Made by a program: the position numbers and the translations under genes
In this document: positions 13,055-24,798 of the stretch, one piece after another
Layout of the letters: every line of letters starts with the position of its first letter
Position numbering within the stretch: position 1 is the first letter of the stretch
Source of the DNA: Bryoerythrophyllum caledonicum
Taxonomy: Eukaryota > Streptophyta > Bryopsida > Pottiales > Pottiaceae
DNA length: 64,000 nt
Assembly: GCA_963971425.1 (NCBI GenBank)
Contig: OZ020523.1
Location: forward strand, 15,868,867 to 15,932,866
Reading direction: 5' to 3'
Notes under the pieces: generated by a model
The model's input: only the letters and a program-made list of their open reading frames with translations
What the model was told of the DNA's origin: nothing
Database searches by the model: none

Positions 13055-13741
13055 CTAGATAATAATATAGTTCAAAGGGTAAGTAGTGCCACAAATTAAG
13101 GTTGGGATACCGGACAACTTACTGGCAGAAACTACTCTCAATTGGTCCGCCATCCAGAGAGTTTGCTCGGTGGATTTGAGGTTAGTGTTTCCTAGGTCAA
13201 AAGCCGTAGTCCCCAACATAAGATTCACTCCGGATCCACCGTCTACCGAGACGTTCTGGATTAGACATCCATCTATCTCTACCAAGATCTCCGGAGCGCC
13301 AAAGTCTTCAACTTTTGCAAAATTGATCGCTACCATAGGCAACTTGATCTTGCGCCTACGAAGCCGGATCAATGAGTCCTTGAGCTGCTTCTGGTAATTT
13401 GGGTTGTCATGTAGAAGTTGACCGATCATCACATTGGTCTTCTGTGCTCGAAGATCGTGTAAGATGTCATACTCATCTACCCGGGTGCCTATATTCGGGT
13501 GGATGATTACCGAGCTACCAAAAAAAATCACCTTCCTAGTGCTAGGCTCTATTCTATCTCTATTAATTTGATCTCTAACTTCCTGGCTAATGTCCAGAAG
13601 AGGGTTGGCTAGTCCGACCCCTTTTTTGGCTTGAGCTACGGGTGGAGGAGTCACTATAGGTGGTTCAGGGTTTGGCTCCTCCTCCGATCCTCCAGATACA
13701 TCGGATGTTTCCGGGGTCGGAATTCTACGACTCCGGTCCAC
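13055..13741 (-). pseudogene. Ty3 aspartic protease region
   Basis: This 228-codon minus-strand frame has a proline- and glutamate-rich start and then a retropepsin-like domain. The candidate active site reads VDGGSGVNLM, preceded by APEILVEIDG. Retropepsins normally show D-T/S-G; here Asp is followed by GGSG, as seen in some plant retroelements, so activity is uncertain. It sits between the nucleocapsid remains (13960-14567) and the RT (12662-11374), in the gag-protease-RT order of Ty3 elements. The flanking frames are broken. Confidence 0.65.
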
Positions 13742-13959
13742 CCGAGACGGTCTCCGATAAGAGTGTCTTTCTACTCTATCGGTAACGGAGCTGCGAGTGG
13801 CGAGTGCTTACCCGGTTTACTTCCGGATCCGGTTGCAGCTCCACCGGTGGTTGTCACTTGATAGGCCGTTCCACGCCTCCTGCATGCCCGTAGTTCAAGG
13901 TTGTCTGCTCCAGGGGAGAGTTGTCAACCTTCTTGTAGATGACCTTTGGCTTGGGAGGC

Positions 13960-14567
13960 TCGTGACATTGATCAGCAGTATGGCCATTCTCCCCACAATT
14001 CTGGCATGGTAGCTACTTGGTTGTATCCCACACCAAAGTGAACTCTTGCTGGGCAATCCCGGGCAAAATGCCCGGGTTCTCCACACATAAAACATACACA
14101 ATACTACTTCACAAATGGCACCGGTTGCCTATGAACTAGAAGTGTAGACTTAAGCTGTGAAATATTCCCTTGGAAGTTCTCGGTGGCCTTTTTTTAGGCT
14201 GGTAGAAAGGATAGGAACCTTATCTCCGACCGTATGATCGCACAACGTTGTTGACCTCTGATTCTTCCAGTTCCTCCTCTTCACACTCCGCCGGATAGTA
14301 CCTCGTTCCATCAGAATCTACGAAGTGAACGGAACGTGAGCATATGCACTCACCACTGTTGTAGCCGTTCTCTCCATAGTTGTTGCACCAGACATTCTTC
14401 CGGTTGGTTGGAATGACTCTCCGGGTCTTCTGTGGTGCCGCCAACTGTGCGGTAAGCTTGGTTATGGCCTTGGTGAGGTCCTTCATTATATGCTTACCGG
14501 TGTCCAGAGTCTCTACCTTCACTTCAACTCTCGGTCCGTCGCCGACGTTCCGGTGACTAGAACTCAT
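13960..14567 (-). pseudogene. Ty3 gag nucleocapsid remnant with zinc knuckles
   Basis: Three CCHC-type knuckles can be traced on the minus strand. In frame 14567-14220 the block VWCNNYGENGYNSGEC has lost one Cys and the His. At 14094-14053 the block CFMCGEPGHFARDC is an intact C-x2-C-x4-H-x4-C. At about 14006-13965 the block CQNCGENGHTADQC is also intact but in another frame. Stops and frameshifts separate them. The order and strand fit the 5' part of the Ty3 element. No 5' LTR was found upstream. Confidence 0.7.
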
Positions 14568-14766
14568 TTAGTGGCACATCTCTCCCCATCTCTAATGATA
14601 TTTTAGAATTTCCAACTTCTCAAGCTCAGCCATGACTGAGGGTTGGTTTTTGATTAGGCATCTATTTTTTGGTGTTGGTAGGAATTGTTGTACTACGTTT
14701 TAGCTCAAATTTTGGAGCATTTTGTTGAATGGGACTATACTTCACTATTTATTTGCTCTAGTACTT

Positions 14767-14918
14767 ATGGCTACCCGTTACATAGTGCCTACCCTCGAAA
14801 GGGGGAAGTAGTTCTAGCTTACTAATTCCCTATTCGGTGGGCATGGTCTTAGTAGTGGAACGAACAGACACTTTATTCACGCCCGTCCCCTTTGGAAACC
14901 GGCGTTCTTCTTCTTCTA
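14767..14918 (+). mobile_element. 152-bp 5'-truncated LINE copy with target-site duplication
   Basis: The sequence matches the 3' tail of the LINE at 24799-26121 (shared 'gggggaagtagttc' and 'ggaacgaacagacac' blocks) and ends in a TTC run. CTCTAGTACTT occurs directly before (14756-14766) and after (14919-14929), an exact 11-bp target-site duplication. It carries no coding sequence. The run of TTC at the 3' end instead of poly(A) is shared by both copies. Confidence 0.9.
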
Positions 14919-14929
14919 CTCTAGTACTT

Positions 14930-15285
14930 GTAAACAAATCACTACGTTTGTATGGGTTTTTGAGCACATATTGTGCACACAATCTGTAGTAATACATATT
15001 ATCTGATAACTAATCTAGTCACTTCAAAATAACTCTCTAATCACTATGTAATAATTGTAAAGAATTGATCTCAATAACTCTTCAATAACTGTGAAGATAC
15101 TTGAACTGTCATTAGAAAATGACCCAAATGAGTACAAAACAACTCTATAACAACTATACAATAACTAGTGAATAAATGTGACGTAACCAATTTTTTTTAA
15201 AAATAACTAGAGATAATCTACCCCAAAAAAAACTAATAAATAACTATGTAGTGTGCACATAGATTTCATCCAATCAAAGGCCTCC
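14930..15285. other. AT-rich DNA, no gene seen
   Basis: Rich in 'aataact' words but without a regular repeat period; no ORF of interest. Confidence 0.4.
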
Positions 15286-15530
15286 ACGTAATAGCAAGTG
15301 GGTTCCAAAAGAAGTGACACGTAAGTTGCCACATATGAATACACGTCATCACGGAAAACATGTCATCATGCACGTCAACTGCCACCTCAATCTCCATGTC
15401 ATCGTGAAATCCAGGTCAATATCCACCTCAAATTCCACGTAATACTCAAATCCACGTCATCAGCCGCTTCATCATTCCCCCATGATGACATTCCATGTTG
15501 ACAGATGGATGAGAAATCCACGTGGCAAAA
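15286..15530. promoter_or_regulatory. cluster of ACGT-core / CA(C/T)GTCATC words
   Basis: In about 240 bp there are at least nine words of the form CA(C/T)GT(C/A)A, including several ACGTCA (the inverse TGACGT is the classic plant bZIP/TGA site) and one CCACGTGGC (G-box like). The words recur irregularly within a CCAC-rich text. A retroelement or promoter control region is possible. No gene clearly starts next to it; the decayed Ty3 remnant at 16-17.5 kb lies downstream on the plus strand. Confidence 0.35.
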
Positions 15531-15605
15531 AGAAAGAACTACATAAATCAATAACTCACAACAATATTTGTGCCCGTTTCAAATATTTTACAGTTATGCT
15601 TTGGT

Positions 15606-15660
15606 TTTGCCTCTTTGTTTAATTATTGATTGCCAATCTATTACTGAACAAAGAGGCAAA
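15606..15660. repeat. 14-bp perfect inverted repeat (hairpin)
   Basis: TTTGCCTCTTTGTT at 15606-15619 is followed after 27 bases by its exact inverse at 15647-15660. No poly-T tail or adjacent gene gives it a role. Confidence 0.6.
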
Positions 15661-15871
15661 CCCCTAGTTTTTTGTTCCTGGATTTCTGATTAGTAACGTT
15701 GACCAGTAAAGATGGTCTTCAACAGTTGAATCACGTGGATTTGATGATTATTGGATGGCCTTAATAAGGCTATTTACGTGCTGATCATAGACAAGGATTT
15801 GATGACCCACGATCAAGTTTCTTTGCGGATTTGTCCATGCTCATGTAGTGGTAGATTACCCACCAATCGGT

Positions 15872-15926
15872 CCATTGGAGGACACACTTATTGGGAATAC
15901 ATTTTCAAAAATGTGTCCTCCAATGG
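15872..15926. repeat. 15-bp perfect inverted repeat
   Basis: CCATTGGAGGACACA at 15872-15886 is inverted at 15912-15926. A third, partly matching copy (CCATTGGAAGACACACA) lies near 15950. It probably belongs to a repeat, and ORFs crossing it are not supported. Confidence 0.6.
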
Positions 15927-16079
15927 GCCATTGAGTGGAGCCTACACAACCCATTGGAAGACACACAAGTGAAGGTGTCTGAAGATGGTGCATATATCCA
16001 TCACATTTTTGGTCCTCCCACTTTTGTGAATGTCGCCGCGTTGGGCTCATGTGCCCATAGGCCATGTTGAATTTAGACC

Positions 16080-17050
16080 AACCGAACTATTTTGGCGGCA
16101 CTCACCTTAGCACTAGCTTAGATTCAATGACCCGCTCATCGTGAGGTCAATGACATCTTGGATGATCACCGTGTTTGTACGGAGGTCACCAATGATGATG
16201 AGCCAATCTTGGCCGTAGTGAATTGCGTAGGCTTTACTTGAAGGGCATTTCCTATAATAATAGATTACTCATGGTCCTTCGCTTTTTCGACACGGGGTCA
16301 AGGCATGGTTTGGAATTCTGCTTCCCAAACTTGTAAGGAGCCTTCTATTGATGAGCGTAAGCAAGCAATGGGCTTTTTGACGCGCACCACTGCCGCACCG
16401 GATCTCTTTGAAGGCCAACGTTGTTTCTTGTTGGGTCAAACCATTGACCTCAACACTCTAGTTTGAGTCTGTGGCCTTTGTTTCGCCATCGACCAATGTC
16501 TTTGTTGCCATCTACGCGCGCTAGAAGTAGACTCAGATGGTCAGGGAGTAGTGGTGCCACAACTCACAGAGGTCGAAATAACGGAGCTACTTTTTTGTTT
16601 GGAGAGGCATGCAACACAGGAGCTTTGAGGTCAACATGTCTTTGCCACTTTGATATCTTTTCCCGGTTTTATCACCAAGATACAAGATTATTTGTGGATC
16701 TCGTGAGTGAGGAGTTTGGAGGCAAACATGCCCATTGTGCTACAAAGTAGCAATCACTGGACGTGCCGGTATGCGGTGGTTTTCTAATGGTGAAGAAGAA
16801 GACCACGGAATTTGATGACTTGCCTTTGGATTTGGGGCCACATCTTACTGGTGCCAAAGCACAAAAGGTATGAGTATTCATACATTTGTATTGTAGTTGT
16901 TTTCCCTTTAGTCTCCAATATTTGGAGGGCTACAAAGTCAAATCAATTCATATCTAGTTGGAGGAGGACCACTCGATCTTCCAACTACCGTACAAGCTCA
17001 GTCTTTTAGAGAAAGTTGGGGTTCAAACTCGTACAGATATGTCATTAAAG
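16080..17050 (+). pseudogene. probable gag/protease part of a decayed Ty3 element
   Basis: Short plus-strand frames without recognisable domains precede a clear RT remnant in the same orientation, so by position this is likely the upstream part of the same element. The composition is less AT-rich than the surroundings. I see no zinc knuckle or protease motif, so the call rests on context only. Confidence 0.3.
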
Positions 17051-17450
17051 AAGGATATCTTTGGTAGTTGGAAGGAGAAATGGATGTGTGGGGATTGTAG
17101 GTCGTCAATCGCAAGACCAAGTCAGACCGGTATTCCATGCCGACATCGCACGAGTTGTTTGATGTGGTAGAACATGCTAGAGTATTTACTACTCAAGATT
17201 TACGGTACGGGTATCACCAGTTAACATTGATGGTTGAGGACCGGGTAACAACCGCATTCCAGGAAGTTGATCAAGATGGAAGATATCAAGTTAATCATTA
17301 GAAGTTTCTTCCCATTGGCCTCAAGAATGCACTTGCTGAGTTTCAGAGGGTGATGGACCGGATCTTGGCCATATTACCGTTTGCCTGATGCTACATTGAT
17401 GATGTTATCTTTTTTAGTAGTATCCCTCAAGCAATATTCAAGAAGTTACG
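17050..17450 (+). pseudogene. Ty3-type reverse transcriptase remnant
   Basis: In the plus strand, after a frame change near 17110, the text reads KTKSDRYSMP, then HELFDVVEHARVFTTQDLRY and GYHQLTL, a frame with LPIGLKNALAEFQRVMDRIL, and then CYIDDVIFF, which carries the YIDD form of the RT catalytic box. In-frame stops occur after the QVNH and LPFA segments. This is a second, older Ty3 element unrelated in orientation to the one at 11-14.6 kb. Confidence 0.8.
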
Positions 17451-17639
17451 TCACTAGGGATTGCGCTTGCACCATGGTTGCAAATAAACGCAATGAAGTA
17501 GATGCGTTCATTCTAAAAAGAGGTATCGTCAACCTCCTTTGTTAATTTATAACATTATTTTTTGAAATTTTTACAATAGATGGACATTACTAAAATATTT
17601 TTGTGTGTCTAATTTTTTTCTAAAATCAACATTTTATGA

Positions 17640-18410
17640 AATAGTTATAGGTTTTGAAGTTCAAATGGGAAAGCGAGCACATTGGGCAACTCCAAAAACT
17701 TTTGTTAGGACACTCAATTGAATGTGGAATTTTCAATGCTAGCTAATAACAATATTTCCGTTCATGTTGTCAAAAAAATCTCTTGTTTATAGTGAAAAAA
17801 TCATATAAATCCAAGTCAAACATTTTCAAACATTATTGCACATTGTTGGGCAAGGTACCAAAAAAACTTCTTTTTTTTCACATAAAACTTTGAGATCATC
17901 ATATTTTTTACTCTTTTTTTTTCCGCAGCATTATGTGGTGTGAACCTTCTTATTGACCATTTGGATTTTCATTCTAAAACATACTAAGTTTGCAAAAAAG
18001 TATAATGCAAATTGAAATTTTTTGAACCTCCACTCCTTGCACAATTTTTTTGAATATGCTACACCCTTTCTCTCCCTCTTAAAATTGGAGCACAAGGAAC
18101 TAATATCATGCTTAATATGATGGAAATGGATTTAGACCTTGTATAGTGCAAAAATTTCAGACCAAGTGAAGTCAAAGTCTACTGATCTACTACAGGCAAG
18201 GAAGAAAATGGGCCCTTTTCTCTACTTCAAACACTATAATATTACAATCCGTGCGATCAAAATTTTTGAAAAAAATTGTGTAAGTTACTCAGTAAGTCTT
18301 AATTGAGATCCTATGATTTAAACTAGAAGTTAAAGTTTTTCGTTTTGTCCTTACTTATTGCACTAAAACGAGGAGTTTTGAAGTGTTTTATTGTCAAAGA
18401 AATTTAGGGG
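17640..18410 (-). repeat. TTAA-family MITE, group B, copy 1 (right part)
   Basis: The text is the inverse of the group A core and matches the copies at 18415, 21916 and 39814 in the same direction. It ends TTTAGGGG followed by TTAA at 18411-18414. The left end is lost or too diverged to place. No coding content. Confidence 0.6.
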
Positions 18411-18414
18411 TTAA

Positions 18415-19709
18415 TCCTTAAAGGTATGATGGGAAGAGTATACACAGTCACATATTTTAATCTCAATGTACAAAAAATGTATCAATTTTTTTGCAATACA
18501 TCCTTGAATTCAAGATTCTTCAACTAATATCTTTCATTAGAGTTCATTTCAACATCTAAACCTAATTGTGTTCAAATACGACACCATACATGTAGAATAC
18601 ATGACCATTTTGCAACTTCTCAAAAATGTAGCAAGTGCAGTAATGATCTAGAATTGAAATGCCATATGCCATTGGATTGTGCTAAGCACAGATACAAAAT
18701 TTTGTAACTATTGTATGCATTAGGTTTTAAACCTTGTATGGTAATTCCTAAATGATAAAATTCTTGAGGTGGCCTTTTTGCAAATCATGGGCACGTTTCC
18801 ATAGTTGCAAATTATATCTACAATTCTTGAAATTTTGTACAAAGATGCAAGAGGACAAGAGGTATACGAGAATCTAATTTTATTCTCACAGAAGCTCCAA
18901 AAACAAAGTTGTGCCATCTTAAGAAAAACTTCTTGAGTGCATGCACGTAGGACAATTCCAAAAACTTATGCTATGACATCCTATTAAATGTGAGAATTTC
19001 AATTCTAGCAATTAATATAATTTTCTTTAATAGTGTAAAAAAAAATCCCTTGTCTTTAGTGGAAAATAGCAATTTAACCCAAGTAAAAAAATTCACACTT
19101 TGTTGGACAAGGTACCAACAAAACTTCTTCTTTTCCACATAAAACTTAGAGATCTTCATATTTTTTTCTTTTTTCTTCTTACACTAAAAGATGAGATGTT
19201 TACCTTCTTATTGGCCATTTGGATTCTCATTCTAAAACATACTACGTTCAACAACCAAAAAATGTGAATTGGCAGTTTTTGAACCTCCACTCCTTGCACA
19301 ATTTTTTAAAATATGCTTCACTTCTTTTCTACCTCTAAAAATTAGTGTACAAGGAATCAATATCATGCTTGACATGATGGTAATGAATTTAGACCTTGTG
19401 TAGTGCAAACATTTGACATCAAGCAAAGTCAAAGTTTGCTATTCCACTCAACGCAAGGAAGTAAGTGAATTGTTTTCTCTACTTCAAACACAATATAATA
19501 ATCTTTCAATCCATATAATAATCTTTCAATCCGTGCAGTCAAAGTTGATGAAATATTGTGAGTATGTTGCATAATAATTCTCAATTGAGATCCTACAGTT
19601 TGAAATTAGAAATGAAAGTTTTTGTTTTCTTCCTTACTCATTGCATTGGAACCAAGTCCCAACAATTTTGAAGTGTTCATGTTTTGTAATTGTCAAAGAA
19701 ATTTGGGAG
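18415..19709 (-). repeat. TTAA-family MITE, group B, copy 2 (about 1.3 kb)
   Basis: It begins just after the TTAA at 18411-18414 with TCCTTAAAGG and ends just before the TTAA at 19710-19713. Its first 150 bp match the starts near 35046 and 39819; its later part matches the other group B and inverted group A copies. It shares its flanking TTAA with the elements on both sides. Confidence 0.6.
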
Positions 19710-19713
19710 TTAA

Positions 19714-20550
19714 TCCCTAAAGGAATTTTTTTTCCTACGGGGGACATATCGATTTTTAGGCAGGTTCCTAAAAATCCATTTTTGAAGAGAACTTCTTGAA
19801 ATTTGTACTTCTTTGCAGGGAATTCTTTCTTTTGTTGTTGGACTTTCAAGGGAAAACTTATGGTGCTTCAAACATAAAAAGCTCGACTCTTTTGGTTATG
19901 ATAGAGATGAATAGTACTACTTTAAATTTGACAATTGCACTTTTTTGAGGCGGGTAGTAGTGAAGAAAAGTTCTTGGCTATTTTCATTCTTTTCACTTTA
20001 AAATGCATAGAAATTGAAATTTTTAATTTTTAAAAATTTTCTATTGTGAGAATAAGTCAGAATAACTCTGTACACCATTTGGATTTTAGATCCAACAATG
20101 ATTTCTCTATTTAAAAAATAAAATTGGTTTTTTTAAGTAAAGAGCCACTTTCTATACCCGTAGTCGTTGCACGTCCCTTTTCTTATTGAAAACACCTCCA
20201 TTACTTGTGATTTTTGGCGTGCAATAACCTAACACAAGGTAGAACATAGATACATTGAATTCGTGCAATGTGTAATGGAAAAATATGTCACTATCTTGAG
20301 TCAAAGTACGTTGAACATGTCCAAGCATAGTGAAAAGTAAAAAAATTGCACTCTTGAAATGCATATATCTTTCCATCCGTACGGTCAAAGTTTATAAAAA
20401 AAAATTAGGGCGTCTTCTCTTAGTAGTTAACTTGAAGATCCATGGGTTGAAAATAGTAAAATATTTGTTAAATAAGTTAAATAGTATCTCTTCTCGAAAT
20501 GGCACTTTGGGGTGGTTTTGGTGAAGCACAAGGCATGGTCTTTCAAGGGT
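19714..20550 (+). repeat. TTAA-family MITE, group D, copy 1
   Basis: It starts TCCCTAAAGG right after the TTAA at 19710-19713 and runs to a degenerate end near 20550. It matches the element at 24124-26465 once the LINE in that copy is removed. The small ORFs inside are not supported as genes. Confidence 0.55.
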
Positions 20551-20720
20551 CAAATACACGGAAACATCATGTTGCAGCTTAAATCTGGCTTCCCATACTT
20601 TTAAGAGTCAAGACCATGGCCCACTTTTCAAAATACACTAGTTGGACCAAAATACAGGCGTCCATTCAACCGGTCAACATATCTAATCACAAGAAGGACC
20701 TTTTGAGAGGATTTGCCTAA

Positions 20721-21245
20721 ATCTCCGGTTGAGTGTTGCACCAAGCCTCAAGCTCGGGAGGGTGGGGGAGGGTAGAGACCAAATCGGCCCTTATTTTTAT
20801 GTTGAAGGGGGCCCTATTTGATCACAGGGGGGCCCTCCTATGATAATTTGAGGCCGCATGCTCCAAATTTGGCCAAAAAAATCCTACAAAATCCTTTAGA
20901 ATGCCAAAAGTTAGAAGGCCAAAAAATTGGACCCACCCAAGGTTGAGATTTGGTGCAACGCTCAACCAGGGGTAAATCCTTGGATTTGCCTATTTACCCC
21001 GGTCGAGTGGTGCACCGAGCCACAGGCTCGGCGGGGGTTGGGAGGGGTGGGACAAAACCTGCTCCTATTTTTGTATTGGAGTGGGGCCCTATTTAATCCT
21101 AGGGGGGGTCACTTGTGGTAATTTGGGGCCGCAGTCCCTAATTTTGTAAAAAAAAGAAACCAAAAAAAGGCTCTAAAACAGGTAGGGCCAGAAAAATGAA
21201 CCCACCCGAGACTGAGGTTTGGTGCACCGCTCGACCAGGGTCAAT
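20721..21245. repeat. two MITE-like units in tandem, each with inverted ends
   Basis: Unit 1 (about 20721-20981) and unit 2 (about 20996-21243) are diverged copies, with a period near 274 bp. Each begins like CCGGTCGAGTGGTGCACC and ends in the inverse of that. They are GC-rich (GGGGCCC runs) compared with the surroundings. No protein is encoded. Confidence 0.65.
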
Positions 21246-21383
21246 AAGGTGAACCTAAATCCTTTGAGGCCTCATCAAGCCGCATCCTCAACCTAGAAAA
21301 AAACAACAAAAAAAAAAACAAAACAGAAAGACATGCACAACAATATCCATAAGAGGTTAAATTATTTGACATTTATAAAGGCA

Positions 21384-21535
21384 TGTCCACTGGGTCTACA
21401 TTCAATGTATACCTACCATAGAACAACAGTAGATATCCTCTGGGTCAAAATTCAATGTATACCTACCATAGAACAACAGTAGAGAGTAGGTGTGTCTACA
21501 TGCAAGGTTTACTACCGTACAACCAAAAGCATTGT
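21384..21535. repeat. 50-bp tandem duplication
   Basis: A unit ending in 'cctaccatagaacaacag' occurs at about 21384-21433 and again at 21434-21484, with a weaker third copy to about 21535. Confidence 0.7.
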
Positions 21536-21915
21536 AGAGGCTCCATACTTTGCTAAACGTTTGAAATTTGACTGCCAGGTGGTTGCAGTATTTTGAGGCA
21601 AAGTCAACGTCAAAATCTAACTATTTGAGGAAGATCTGAAATGCCATTTTCTAAACCCCTAAAGATAAAATAATCCTGAGGTATGTTTTTTTTATATGTC
21701 CGGCACGTTCACATGATGATTGCATTTCGTACTTCTAAGGGGGTTTCACACTTGGACCAAGGACCGAACTCCTTCAAAGACCAAATTATTCTAGGAAGTG
21801 GTCGCTTTTGGACACTCCATACTAAACTAATTATTTTTCCAGATTGTAGCGATTTGGACACAATGGGTACCAATGGGTATTCCCTTGGCATTACATGAGT
21901 ATCACCTAGATATTA

Positions 21916-22862
21916 TCCCTTGTAGACCCAAGTGTCCCTTGGGCAAGTTCCTAAATTTTGATTAAAAAATATTTTGATTTTGATTTTGGACAAGTTCCTA
22001 ATTTTTTTTAAAAATCTTTATAAAAAAAAATCTTATATTAGATTTTCCCTAACAAGAGCTCCATGGAGATATTTTTATTATTATTTTTGGATTCATGGTT
22101 TGAAAGTTAGTACCACTTGAAGTTAGAAATGGGGATTCCGAGTAGCTCTAAAATTTTGCTAGAAGTCTTCATTGACATTGAGATTTTCCATACATGTAGA
22201 GAATATTTTCTTCTTTGAAGATGTGACTTTTGTTTTGTCTTTAGTGTAAAAAAACATTCTAACTCAAGTCAAACATTTTTACACATCTCGGGCAAGCCGC
22301 AAAAAAAACTTCATCTTTTCTACATAAAACCTAGAGATATTCATATTTTTCACTTTTTATTTTTTCTACAACAATATGTAGTATAAACCTTCCTATTTGT
22401 CGTTTAGATTATCATTCTAAAACATATTAAATTCACAAAAGAATTAGTCATGAATTGACAATTTTTGAACCTCCACTCCTTGCACACTTGTTTTGGATAT
22501 GCTACATCCCTTCTCTACCTCTAAAAATTGGTGTATACGGAACTAACATCATGCTCAACACTATGGTAGAAGATTTAGACCTTGTGTAGTGCAAAAATTT
22601 GATACCAAGTGAAGTCAAAGTCTACTGATCCACTATACACGGGAAAGCAAATGAACCATTTTCTTGACTTCAAACACTATAATCTTTCTATTTGTGCGGT
22701 CAAAGTGTATGAAATGTTGTGAGTATGTTACTTAGTAAGCCTTAATGGAGATCGTGCGTTCAAAAGGATAAATTTGAGGTTTTGTTTCCTTCCTTACTCA
22801 TTGCACTAGAATCAAGAATTTTGAAGTGTTTTTGGTGTGAAATTGTCACAGGCCTTTAGGGG
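21916..22862 (-). repeat. TTAA-family MITE, group B, copy 3 (about 0.95 kb)
   Basis: The right end CCTTTAGGGG is followed by TTAA (22863-22866). The left end is degenerate (TTATCCCTTG). The body is the inverse of the group A elements at 4290 and 28134 over its length, at lower identity. Confidence 0.65.
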
Positions 22863-22866
22863 TTAA

Positions 22867-24119
22867 ACCGGTATCACCTAGACAAATCTCTTTAATTTTA
22901 CAAAAAATTAGACATTTTCTGTTTTGAATTATTTATGTACAAAACTCGTAACTGTGTATTGTATGCATAGAGGACAAGTTTTGGAGTTGGAAAAAAACAT
23001 TAAAATATGTAGTTTGCGGACTTAGAGTCCTTGTAGTGTGAAAGCCCAAGGGCCGAGTTGAGAGGTCATGATTCATAATATCTGACAAATTCCTAACCAA
23101 TTTTTACTTCTTAAGGGTCCTTATTTTTTTGAAGCTTTCCTCTCTTACTTTATTTAGTTATGAAGCCTAGAAAAGAACACATTTTTGGTTAAAATAAATA
23201 AAATAAATAACATCGCCAAAATTCTCACTACACGAAAAAACTTAGCACAAGCACAGGCACAAAAAATATCAAGTAAAAGTTTTAAGTAGAAAATGTAGTG
23301 AAGAACTTTAGATACATTTTAAAGAAAATTATTTAGGTAAAAAGAAGTTATTGATTCAATCAAACGGTTGAGATCTTGTTAGATTTTAAACATTTAAATG
23401 AAATAATATTTGGCACCCCTATTCTTGCCCAAACTCTCAAAAAGTGTTGCCATGTAGGCATGTTGGACGCGTCAACCAACCTTGGTCCCTAGTGAGAAAG
23501 CCAAGAGGCTGACCAAGGCCGATTATGAGGCTCCAGACCAATCAAATTGCTAGTAGTAGTTGGCCTCAACCCTTGGTCAGAAAGTGAAACCTCCCTAATT
23601 CTTCAAATTTCGTACGGAGATGCATGATGATAAAAGCTACGTGGATTTTTTTATTTTTTTATTTATTTTGGTAGGATCCATAGAGAAAAGTTTATACCAT
23701 CTTTATATTTTGATTGTCAAAGGTGGGCACATGAGGCAACTCCAAAAACTTTTGCTACGACACTTTATCAAATGTAAGATTTTAAATACAAGCAAGTAAT
23801 ATTATTTTAGTTAGTTTGTTGATTAAATATCATTCTAATGTAGTAAACTTTCACTCTTGCAAGACAAGTCAAAGTTTCCTCATCAATTTTTAGCAAGGTG
23901 CTATAAAAAAATAAAATCATTTTCTCATTAAAACTAGAGATCTTTATTTTTTCCCACTTAATTTTTTTCCTTCATATAGAAGCATGAACTTTAGCTTTGA
24001 CAATTGGAATGTTGAAATTTCAAAAACATGGATCTAAAATTAAATACAATATGTTTTTGGCAATTTTTGAACGTCTTATCAATACCTAATATGCTTCATT
24101 TTTCCTCTACATTCAACAA
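22867..24119. other. AT-rich repeat debris, no gene seen
   Basis: About 22970-23600 resembles the inner part of the MITE at 30211-30751 (shared 'cggttgagatcttgt' and 'gttgccatgtaggca' type text). From about 23700 there is a truncated piece of the group B MITE. No ORF is supported. Confidence 0.5.
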
Positions 24120-24798
24120 TTAACCCCTAAAGGACAATTTGTACCTATGGAGTACAACTTAATTTTGGGTAGGTTCCTAAAAATCAATTTCTGAAGAGAA
24201 CTTCTTGAATTTTTTACTAGGAAAAGGAATACGAGTTACCTTTGCGAGGATTTTTTTGGACTTATAGGGAAAAAGTTATGGTGCATCAAATATAAAAAAA
24301 CGTGTTTCTTTTGGCAGTAGGGCGGTGTACTATAGAAATGAATAGTGCTACTATAGAGTTGACGATTGCACTTTTTTGAGGCGAGTAGTAGTGAAGGAAA
24401 GCTCTTGGCAACCTTCATTTTTTTTACTTAAAGACACATAGAAATTGAAGATTTTTTAAATTTTTATTTGGTTTAAAATAAGTCATGATAATTCTCTTTA
24501 CCATTCGGATTTTAGATCCAACAATTATTTCTCTATTTGAAAAATAAAATTGCTTTCTAAAGTAAAGGGTTACTTTTCATACCCCAAGTTGTTGCCGGCC
24601 CATTTTTCTTATTGTAAACACCTCCATTACTTGTGATTTTTGGTGTTTGATGACTTAACACAAGGCAAAACATAAACCCATTGAATTTATGCAGTGTGTA
24701 GTGGAAAAATATGTCATTATCTTGAGTCAAAGTATGCTCGCCTTATGCAGGCATGAAAAAAAAATTGCATTCTTTATATGTATGTATCTTACAATCCA

